5,781 nucleotides of DNA. Source: JBOHUX01 sp050734915 (lineage in GTDB: Bacteria; Chloroflexota; Dormibacteria; Dormibacterales; Dormibacteraceae). Positions 1-4,506 of the stretch are shown here, piece by piece. The notes under the pieces are model-generated. The model did not search any database. It worked only from the letters and a program-made list of their open reading frames with translations, and had not been told where the DNA came from. The stretch's first letter is position 1, and each line of letters opens with the position of its first letter. The position numbers and the translations under genes were made by a program. Location of the stretch: the NCBI GenBank assembly GCA_050734915.1, contig JBOHUX010000149.1, positions 1-5,781 on the forward strand, in the 5' to 3' direction.

Positions 1-126
1 GTGTGACGTTTACAATCGCCTCCGGCCGCACAGCTCGCTCGGCTACATGCCGCCCGCCGTCTTCGCGGCCGCGCTCGTCAACACGGAACCCTCATTGAGG
101 GTGGATCACTAAATGGGGACCGGTCA
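1..126 (+). mobile_element. Right end of an IS3-family insertion sequence (partial)
   Basis: The segment holds the last codons of an IS3-type transposase. It is followed by a terminal sequence, GGGGACCGGTCA at 115-126, which has the form of an IS3-family right inverted repeat (element ends of the TG...CA type, reading TGACCGGTCCCC inward). The transposase stop codon lies only a few bases from this end, as is usual for the family. The lipoprotein remnant begins right after base 126, which supports 126 as the junction. The left end and any target duplication partner lie outside the window, so the boundary is inferred from motif and context rather than from a matched repeat pair. Confidence 0.75.
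2..112 (+). CDS. IS3-family transposase (OrfB), C-terminal fragment
   Basis: The frame opening at base 2 runs 36 codons to a TAA at 110-112. It contains YNRLRPHSSLGYMPP, the hallmark C-terminal motif of IS3-family OrfB transposases (integrase core, rve_3-type tail). The tail after the motif is short and ends in RVDH. In the family this protein is a DDE recombinase that cuts and joins the IS ends through a circular intermediate. The catalytic D, D and E residues lie upstream of the window, so activity cannot be judged. The gene is cut only by the window edge; nothing seen here suggests it is broken. Confidence 0.85.
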   Translation, partial: CDVYNRLRPHSSLGYMPPAVFAAALVNTEPSLRVDH

Positions 127-471
127 CGTGAGCTGGTAGGCGCGGCCGGCCACCGCCAGGTCGAAGTCGGGCAGCCGCCAGTGCTCGCCGCGGGCGGGCT
201 TGGTGCAGACCGCGGTCGGGGAGTCGGTCAGGTAGGCGGCGGCGGCCGTGCCCGCGATCTCCCCCGCCAGCCGGAGCCGCTGGGGCATGCACAGGCCCTG
301 CCGGCCGGCGGCCGAGATCTGGGAGGGCGAAAGGTGCAGGAGGCGATAGACCTCGCCGCAGCCGGCGGCGGCGGTGGCGTGCTAGGTGAGATGGGGGGCG
401 GGCGCCGACCCGCAGCCGGCAAGCAGGATCAACCCCGGGGCGGCCGCAAGAAGCCGTGAGATGACGTTCAC
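127..471 (-). pseudogene. Lipoprotein gene remnant, truncated by IS and interrupted by TAG
   Basis: A GTG start at 471-469 is preceded by a strong Shine-Dalgarno (GAGGGGG, about 6 nt upstream). It opens a lipoprotein signal peptide: a short basic N-terminus, a hydrophobic stretch and the lipobox LLAGC, with the lipidated Cys at residue 20. The frame meets TAG at 384-382 after 29 residues. It then continues open in the same frame for about 85 codons with sensible composition (for example GEVYRLLHLSPSQIS and HWRLPDFDLAVAGRAYQ, and three cysteines) up to the IS junction at 127. The first stop after the junction, TGA, is formed by the terminal TCA of the IS at 124-126. I infer a secreted, membrane-anchored lipoprotein inactivated by a nonsense change and by IS insertion. 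Its function is unrecognised. It starts one base after the stop of the sigma-like gene, so the two were probably co-translated. Confidence 0.65.
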
Positions 472-472
472 T

Positions 473-1084
473 TCAATCCCCCTCTGCGGGAGCCCGGCCT
501 GCCCAGCCCGCTCCTGACGCGGATGATGGACCATCCGCGCCTGTTTGTGACATCGAGTTCTGGACCCTGACTCGACGCTCCAGGCGTGCCAGCCGGCGCC
601 GCATGGCGGCCGCCTCAATGCCCGCCTCGGCGGCCAGGCCGGCGACGGGCTCGCTCTCGACGCGCTGCCGGTAGAGGAGCCGGAAGTCCTCCTCGCCGAG
701 CCCGAGGCGGTCCGGCATCCCAACCGGGGGCAGGCTCACAAGCTCTTCCCGGAGTCGCAGCGGACGCTCGCGGGCCTCCCGGCGGAGCCGGCGCCCGACG
801 GTCCGGGAGGCGCGCTCGACCAGGCGGCGCGGGATCCAGCGGGGGGCGCCCCCGAGCGGCATCCGGCGGGCGGTCGCGAGCACCTCCAGGAGCAGCTCCT
901 GGCGGAGGTCCTGGTACTCCCAGAGGGGGACGACCGGCGCCAGGCGCGCCAGCGCCGCCCCGATCCAGGGGCCCAGCCCCGCCAGCAAGTCGCGGCCGCC
1001 ATCCCGCGGACGGGCTCGATAGCGAAGCACCCGGGATCTCCAGTCCAGGTCCCCCTCGGAATCGACGTCGCGGCCAGCTGCCAT
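473..1084 (-). CDS. Small sigma-70-like / helix-turn-helix regulatory protein
   Basis: The ATG at 1084-1082 is chosen because AAGGAGG lies 5 nt upstream; the open frame runs further upstream, but only as low-complexity high-GC sequence. The product has 203 residues. Residues about 40-105 (with WEYQDLRQELLLEVLATARR near 55-74, then a basic helical stretch ending RRLRREARER) resemble region 2 of sigma-70/ECF factors, where a D-x-x-QE helix is typical. Residues about 131-173 (EEDFRLLYRQ, then a helix-turn-helix-like stretch ending in RRRLARLERRVR) resemble region 4. The last 30 residues are Gly/Ala/Ser-rich and probably disordered. I infer a transcription factor that may direct RNA polymerase to element promoters. 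Similarity is at the level of pattern only; another DNA-binding protein is possible. It is transcribed away from the transfer operon and toward the lipoprotein remnant. Confidence 0.5.
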   Translation of the reverse strand: MAAGRDVDSEGDLDWRSRVLRYRARPRDGGRDLLAGLGPWIGAALARLAPVVPLWEYQDLRQELLLEVLATARRMPLGGAPRWIPRRLVERASRTVGRRLRREARERPLRLREELVSLPPVGMPDRLGLGEEDFRLLYRQRVESEPVAGLAAEAGIEAAAMRRRLARLERRVRVQNSMSQTGADGPSSASGAGWAGRAPAEGD

Positions 1085-1089
1085 GGCTG

Positions 1090-1096
1090 CCTCCTT
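1090..1096 (-). promoter_or_regulatory. Shine-Dalgarno fixing the start of the sigma-like gene
   Basis: On the minus strand this reads AAGGAGG, 5 nt before the ATG at 1084. It is the only strong ribosome site in the long open frame that extends upstream past 1500, so it decides the start. Confidence 0.8.
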
Positions 1097-1150
1097 CTGG
1101 TCGGGCGGCGGGTGCCGTCCGGGATGAGAGCCAAGGCTGGGAGGCGAGCG

Positions 1151-1164
1151 TGACGAGACCGTCA
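1151..1164. repeat. Short inverted repeat TGACG-N4-CGTCA
   Basis: TGACG at 1151-1155 is mirrored by CGTCA at 1160-1164 across four bases. It lies about 70 bases upstream of the sigma-like gene start. The same TGACG core heads the tandem repeats at 1350-1382. It may be an operator half-site pair, but five-base arms alone could occur by chance. Confidence 0.3.
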
Positions 1165-1201
1165 GCAGGCACCCGGCAGGAGGCTGCGAACGCGACCAGA
1201 T

Positions 1202-1287
1202 CGGGCCTTGGGGGGTCTGGCGGGCGTTTGCCGCCGGGGGCGGAGCGGGCTTGGGGCCCCTCAGACGATGCTCGGGCGGGCTTGGGG
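1202..1287. repeat. Dispersed direct repeats of CGGGCTTGGGG
   Basis: GCGGGCTTGGGG occurs exactly at 1245-1256 and again at 1276-1287, a 31-base offset of about three helical turns. A near copy with one inserted C, CGGGCCTTGGGG, lies at 1202-1213. The function is unknown. G-rich composition raises the chance of coincidence, but a 12-base exact repeat within the same non-coding region may be a protein-binding iteron. Confidence 0.35.
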
Positions 1288-1327
1288 ACGGTGGTGAGGG
1301 GCGTCGCGGGTGCTCGGAGGGCACTTC

Positions 1328-1351
1328 CACGAGTTCGAAACTGAACTCGTG
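1328..1351. repeat. Perfect 9-bp inverted repeat with 6-base spacer
   Basis: CACGAGTTC at 1328-1336 is the exact reverse complement of GAACTCGTG at 1343-1351, with GAAACT between. The dyad is noticeably less GC-rich than its surroundings. As single-stranded DNA it would form a 9-bp stem with a 6-base loop, the sort of hairpin relaxases recognise next to nic. As duplex DNA it would suit a dimeric regulator. A transcription terminator is unlikely: no T-run follows, and no gene ends here on either strand. Confidence 0.7.
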
Positions 1352-1382
1352 ACGCACCGCTGACGCACTCCTGACGGCAGCC
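1350..1382 (+). repeat. Three 11-bp tandem repeats beginning TGACG
   Basis: TGACGCACCGC (1350-1360), TGACGCACTCC (1361-1371) and TGACGGCAGCC (1372-1382) lie head to tail. The first two agree at 9 of 11 positions; the third keeps TGACG and the final CC. An 11-base period places each copy on roughly the same face of the helix, as in iteron arrays bound by ribbon-helix-helix proteins. The array overlaps the last two bases of the inverted repeat at 1328-1351 and ends 83 bases before the accessory-protein gene. Confidence 0.5.
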
Positions 1383-1450
1383 GGCCCCGCTCCCTGGCAG
1401 ATAGGAAGGGCAAGAGCGAACCCCGCTCCCCGTCCGCGGCGCCCCCGCGT

Positions 1451-1460
1451 CCTCCGGAGG
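1451..1460 (+). promoter_or_regulatory. Shine-Dalgarno inside a 10-bp palindrome, upstream of the transfer operon
   Basis: CCTCCGGAGG is a perfect palindrome. Its right half, GGAGG at 1456-1460, is the ribosome-binding site of the gene starting at 1466 (5-nt spacing). The site therefore fixes that start. It could also serve as an operator, or pair to mask the ribosome site. Confidence 0.5.
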
Positions 1461-1465
1461 TCCAG

Positions 1466-1825
1466 ATGTCCGACGGCCACCGCCCGGGCCGGGCGCACCA
1501 CTTCCATCTCTGCCTTTCGTCAGCTCACCTCCAGGGCCTGCGCGAGCTCGCCGGCCGCACCGGCCTTCCCATGGGGGCGGTCATCCGGCAGCTCCTGGAG
1601 GGAAGGATCACGACCGACGGCAGCCTGCAGGTCACACTGGCAGGCCCCGACGCCGGCGCCGCGCTGGCGGCCCTGATCGCCGCCGAGCACACCCTCGCCC
1701 TGCTCAAGACGATCGTCCCCGAGGGCGAGTTGGAGGCGGCCCAGCTCGGGGAGACGGCCGCCCTCGCCGCCCAGGCCCGTCTGGTCGGCCTCCGCCAGCA
1801 GCTGGAGGCGGCGCGCGATGCCTGA
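1466..1825 (+). CDS. Ribbon-helix-helix relaxosome accessory protein (MobC-like)
   Basis: The ATG at 1466 follows GGAGG by 5 nt. The product has 119 residues. Residues about 11-46 fit a ribbon-helix-helix fold: a beta strand (HHFHLCLS), a first helix (SAHLQGLRELAGRTG), a turn, and a second helix (LPMGAVIRQLLEG). Residues about 64-117 are Ala/Leu/Glu-rich and predict helix or coiled coil, suited to dimerisation or to contact with the relaxase. The gene overlaps the start of the relaxase gene by 8 bases (ATGCCTGA), so translation is coupled. Known accessory proteins of this type (MobC, TraJ, NikA classes) bind the oriT repeats, load the relaxase and often repress their own operon. That role is inferred from fold and position; no specific family was recognised. 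The repeats directly upstream are natural candidates for its binding sites. Confidence 0.65.
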   Translation: MSDGHRPGRAHHFHLCLSSAHLQGLRELAGRTGLPMGAVIRQLLEGRITTDGSLQVTLAGPDAGAALAALIAAEHTLALLKTIVPEGELEAAQLGETAALAAQARLVGLRQQLEAARDA

Positions 1826-2756
1826 GCGGGCGGTCCTGGTCGTCAGGTACACCGGGGTTGGCGCCAGCGCCCAACTGCGCAAGGCGGTAGGCGGCTTCCT
1901 GCGCTACCTCCAGTACCGCGACAAGCCCCCGGGACGGGAGGGAGAGCGTGCCCAGGCAGACGCCCGCGTGGAGGGGCTCCTCCGCTACGTCGCCCACCGC
2001 GACCGCAGCGCCGGCCGGGGCCGCCTCTTCGACGGCACCGGCACCGTCGGCGACGAGGAGCGGCGCCAGCTCGCCCGCTTCATTGCCCGCTCGGTGCGCG
2101 ACATGCCCGGGCAACCGGGCCGGGACCGAGAGGGCCGGCCCATCGACCGCCGCCGGGCCGTCTACCGGTTCATCCTCTCCCCCGAGCGAGCGGAGGGCCT
2201 CGACCTCCGCCACCTGAGCCGGGCGGCGCTGGCCCAGCTCGAACAGGACGCCGGGGGCGAGCTGCGCTGGATCGCCGCCGAGCACCGCAACACCGCCCAT
2301 CCCCACACCCACCTGGTGGTCGCCGCCCGCCGAGAGATCTCCCCGGGCCAGTTCCGGAGCGTGATGCTGACCCGGCCCCGGCTGGCGCGCATGAAGGAGG
2401 CCATCGCCCGCGAGCTGGAGCGCCAGCGGGGCGGGGACCGGGGGCGGGGAGATGGCCGCGCGGCCGAGGAGGCTCGGCGCAATCTCAAGGAAAGCTCAAA
2501 GGAGGTTGAGGTTCCTCATCGCCACCTCATCGCCACCTCAAGATCCCTTGAGGTTCCGCGATCGCGGGCGCCGCAGCCGCGGGCCCGACGCTCTGAGCGG
2601 CGACCGCGAGAGAGTCCCCAGCGCGGGTGTCCACACCTTCCTTATCACCTCGGCCGGCAGTCGCGCGCGCTGCGCCGGCTCGCCGCCCGCTACCGCTGGG
2701 AGGCGGAGCGGGAGGCCGGGGCGCGCCAGCGCGAAGGCCGGGAGCGCGACGCGTGA
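1818..2756 (+). CDS. MobA/VirD2-type conjugative relaxase
   Basis: The protein has 312 residues and starts at the ATG that overlaps the previous stop. The metal-binding motif is clear: EHRNTAHPHTHLVV at residues 155-168, with His156, His161, His163 and His165 matching the HxxT-x-HPHxH motif of MOBP/VirD2-like relaxases. YRFILSPE at 116-123 is the strand usually found before it. Near the N-terminus, LLRYVAHRD with Tyr57, followed by GRLFD, resembles the LRY-x-x-RDG catalytic-tyrosine region of VirD2/TraI relaxases (DUF3363-containing type). A similar FLRYLQYRD with Tyr30 and Tyr33 precedes it. After about residue 200 the protein is Arg/Glu-rich and basic, with a helical tail. No helicase or primase domain is present, so this is a stand-alone nicking enzyme. 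It would cleave one strand at oriT, stay covalently bound through tyrosine, and be passed to the coupling protein encoded next. The catalytic Tyr assignment is inference. Confidence 0.85.
   Translation: MPERAVLVVRYTGVGASAQLRKAVGGFLRYLQYRDKPPGREGERAQADARVEGLLRYVAHRDRSAGRGRLFDGTGTVGDEERRQLARFIARSVRDMPGQPGRDREGRPIDRRRAVYRFILSPERAEGLDLRHLSRAALAQLEQDAGGELRWIAAEHRNTAHPHTHLVVAARREISPGQFRSVMLTRPRLARMKEAIARELERQRGGDRGRGDGRAAEEARRNLKESSKEVEVPHRHLIATSRSLEVPRSRAPQPRARRSERRPRESPQRGCPHLPYHLGRQSRALRRLAARYRWEAEREAGARQREGRERDA
2506..2557. repeat. Low-GC repeat cluster inside the relaxase gene
   Basis: TTGAGGTTCC occurs at 2506-2515 and again at 2548-2557. Between them CCTCATCGCCA is repeated in tandem (2514-2524 and 2525-2535). 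An 8-bp inverted repeat, ACCTCAAG and CTTGAGGT, lies at 2535-2542 and 2547-2554 with an ATCC loop. The tract is clearly richer in A and T than its surroundings. It encodes a poorly conserved-looking linker between the relaxase core and the basic C-terminal tail. The 11-base unit is not a multiple of three, so the two copies are read in different frames. Confidence 0.6.
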
Positions 2757-4231
2757 CCGCCTCCCGCCCGGTCCTGCTCCTCCTCGCCCTGGCGGCGCTG
2801 GTGACCGTGCTCCTGATCAGCCGCCTCCGGCCGCCCGGCTCGCTGCCTGACAGCCACGGCGGCGGCCGCTGGGCCTCCCGCCGCGACCGCGGCCGCCTGG
2901 GCCGCTCCGCCCCCGCCGCGCGCCTGCACCCGGACGGGCTGCTGCTCGGCTTCTGGGGCCGGCGAGCGCTGCAGACCCCCAGGGAGGACAACCTGCTCCT
3001 GCTCGGCGTCCAGCGCTCGGGCAAGACCTCGGCGGTGGTCGTGCCCAGCCTGCTCGCCTGGCGCGGCGCCCTCATCGCCACCTCCACCAAGGAGGAACTG
3101 GTCTCCCTCACCGGCCGCCACCGGTCCCGGCTGGGCCCGGTCCACATCTTCGCGCCCCTCGATGATGACCTCGCCTGGGTCCAGAAGCTGGGCCTCGAGG
3201 TCGCCACCTGGAACCCGGTCGGGGAGGCGAGCACGGCTGCGGTGGCGGCCGAGATCGCCGACCTGTTCACGGCCGAGGGCAAGGCCGGGTACTCGGCACA
3301 CTGGTATCTGGCCGCCGCCAGCCTGATCAGCGCCCTCCTCCTCTTCGAGCAGAGCCGCGGCGGCGATCTCCGCTCGGTGCTGGCGCTCCTCAACCGGACC
3401 CAGCTCAAGGGCTACCGGGGCCTCGCCGGCCGGTTCCCGAACTCGGCCGCCGCCGAGCTGCTGATCGCCTTCGCCAACACCCCCGAGAAGGAGGCCGGCT
3501 CGATCGCCTCCACCGCCCGCGCCTGCCTCACGCTCTGGATGGACGAGCGGGTGGAGCGGGCCACCACCGCGACCGCTCCCTCGATGGACCTGGACCGGCT
3601 CCTCGCCGCGGGCGGCAGCCTCTACCTGGTCGCCCCCACCGAGGAGGCGGAGCGCTGCCGGCCGCTCTTCAGCGCCCTCCTCCAGAGCCTGCTCCGCCGC
3701 GCCACCGCCCGCGCCCGCCGGCAGGGTGGCGTGCTGAAGCCCCGCCTCCTCCTCGCCCTCGACGAGGTCGCCAACTTCGCCCGCATCCCCCGCCTCGCCG
3801 CCTACGTCTCCACCGGTCCCGGTCAGGGCCTCCAGTTCCTGCTCTGCTTCCACGACCTCGCCCAGCTCGAGCACGGCTATGGCGAGCAGGGGGCGCGCAC
3901 GATCTGGAACAACTGCCGGGCCCGGCTCCTGCTCCCCGGCCAGGGCGACCTCGGCACCCTGGAGCGCTTCTCGAAAGCGATCGGGGACACCACCCGCGTC
4001 TACCAGTCCCGCGGGCGCAGCGCCGGCGGCGACAGCCAGGCCGAACAGCGCACCGGCCGCCCGCTCGCCTCCCCCGACGCCCTCCGCCGCCTGGAGACCG
4101 CGGTCCTCCTCTACGCCAGCCAGCCCCCCGCCCAGCTCCGCCCGCGGCGCTGGGACCAGGTCCCCGCCTGGCGAGCCCTCGTCCAGGCCTCCGGTCCGCC
4201 GTCAGCGCCAGCCCGGCTGGCAGAGGAGTGA
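2753..4231 (+). CDS. Type IV coupling protein, VirD4/TraG family ATPase
   Basis: The GTG at 2753 is chosen because it overlaps the relaxase stop as GTGA and is followed at once by one membrane helix (residues about 7-23), as in VirD4 proteins; a purine-rich GGGAG lies about 8 nt upstream. The product has 492 residues. Walker A is GVQRSGKTS, starting at residue 85 with Lys91. It is followed by VVVPSLL and a conserved-type stretch, ALIATSTKEEL, typical of TraG/VirD4. Walker B is LLLALDEVANF with Asp337 and Glu338. The segment after it, through WNNCRARLLLPGQGD to FSKAIGDTTR, matches the TraM-recognition (TraD/TraG C-terminal) region. The C-terminus, about residues 425-492, is Pro/Arg-rich. As a hexameric inner-membrane ATPase it would take the relaxase-DNA complex to the secretion channel. 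It lies between the relaxase gene and two channel genes, consistent with that role. Confidence 0.9.
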   Translation: MTASRPVLLLLALAALVTVLLISRLRPPGSLPDSHGGGRWASRRDRGRLGRSAPAARLHPDGLLLGFWGRRALQTPREDNLLLLGVQRSGKTSAVVVPSLLAWRGALIATSTKEELVSLTGRHRSRLGPVHIFAPLDDDLAWVQKLGLEVATWNPVGEASTAAVAAEIADLFTAEGKAGYSAHWYLAAASLISALLLFEQSRGGDLRSVLALLNRTQLKGYRGLAGRFPNSAAAELLIAFANTPEKEAGSIASTARACLTLWMDERVERATTATAPSMDLDRLLAAGGSLYLVAPTEEAERCRPLFSALLQSLLRRATARARRQGGVLKPRLLLALDEVANFARIPRLAAYVSTGPGQGLQFLLCFHDLAQLEHGYGEQGARTIWNNCRARLLLPGQGDLGTLERFSKAIGDTTRVYQSRGRSAGGDSQAEQRTGRPLASPDALRRLETAVLLYASQPPAQLRPRRWDQVPAWRALVQASGPPSAPARLAEE

Positions 4232-4236
4232 AGCCC

Positions 4237-4506
4237 ATGGTCTCCATCCGCCCCGACTTCAGCGGTCTGCCCCCCAACCTGATCCAGGGCCTGACCCGTC
4301 TCACCGACAACGCCGCCGCCGCCCTCATGCTCATCAGCGGCCTCGGCATCGTCATCTCCCTGGCCACCTTCGTCTTCGCCTCCTGGTCCGAGAACCACCA
4401 CCTCTCCCAGCGCGCCAAGGGGGGCCTGCTCCTGTCCGTCGGCTCGATCGCCCTCCTCTACCTGGCCGTCGCCGCCGCCAACTACGCGGCCGGCCTCTTC
4501 CAGTGA
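4237..4506 (+). CDS. VirB2/TrbC-like two-helix membrane protein
   Basis: The product has 89 residues. The ATG at 4237 is preferred because GAGGAG at 4223-4228 lies 8 nt upstream. A GTG at 4228, overlapping the coupling-protein stop, would add three residues but would overlap that ribosome site. The protein has a short N-terminus with SGLPPNLIQGL, a first membrane helix at about 26-48 (AAAALMLISGLGIVISLATFVFA), a polar basic loop (SENHHLSQRAKGG), and a second helix at about 62-84. This two-helix plan, in an operon next to VirD4 and TrbL, suits VirB2/TrbC pilin-like subunits. From memory it also resembles small proteins of actinobacterial conjugative elements (DUF6112 type), with the same SGLP start and RGK-like loop; this was not verified by search. 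No cleavable signal peptide is evident. It is probably an inner-membrane channel or pilus-like component. Confidence 0.6.
   Translation: MVSIRPDFSGLPPNLIQGLTRLTDNAAAALMLISGLGIVISLATFVFASWSENHHLSQRAKGGLLLSVGSIALLYLAVAAANYAAGLFQ

Larger units (their letters stand above)
1085..1465. other. Divergent intergenic region; candidate oriT / control region
   Basis: This stretch separates the minus-strand sigma-like gene from the plus-strand transfer operon. Open frames cross it on both strands but look like compositional artefacts (Pro/Arg/Gly-rich, no ribosome site). It contains TGACG half-sites in inverted form (1151-1164), repeats of CGGGCTTGGGG (1202-1287), a 24-bp dyad (1328-1351), three 11-bp tandem repeats (1350-1382) and a palindromic Shine-Dalgarno (1451-1460). 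In many mobilizable elements the origin of transfer lies just upstream of the accessory-protein and relaxase genes and combines an inverted repeat with direct repeats. That is the arrangement seen here, so an oriT is plausible. I could not find a convincing sigma-70 promoter on either strand; TA dinucleotides are almost absent. The nic site is not identified. Confidence 0.45.

Noticed and set aside
586..1344. Long plus-strand open frame opposite the sigma-like gene
   Set aside because: The translation is Gly/Ala/Arg/Pro low-complexity sequence with no domain pattern, no ribosome site, and lies antisense to a better-supported gene.
1396..1403. Reverse strand TATCTGCC as an RP4-like nic site
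   Set aside because: It resembles the ATCCTG-C nic core only if one base is missing. Too weak to call.
1085..1507. Upstream extension of the sigma-like gene on the minus strand to about 1507
   Set aside because: The frame is open only because stops are rare at this GC content. The peptide is Pro/Arg/Ser-rich, it would overlap the accessory-protein gene and the repeats, and the strong Shine-Dalgarno is at the ATG at 1084.
2627..2752. ATG at 2627 as start of the coupling protein
   Set aside because: It would add a Pro/Arg/Gly-rich stretch ahead of the membrane helix and overlap the relaxase by 130 bases. GTG 2753 gives the usual short N-terminus and a GTGA overlap.
2690..3874. Long minus-strand frame opposite the coupling-protein gene
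   Set aside because: It is a mirror of strongly biased codons (Gly/Glu/Ala-rich) and conflicts with a gene carrying clear Walker motifs.
3879..4502. N-terminal extension of the TrbL-like frame back to 3879
   Set aside because: It overlaps the coupling-protein and VirB2-like genes in another frame and is Ser/Pro/Arg low-complexity. The real start is at 4503 or 4533.
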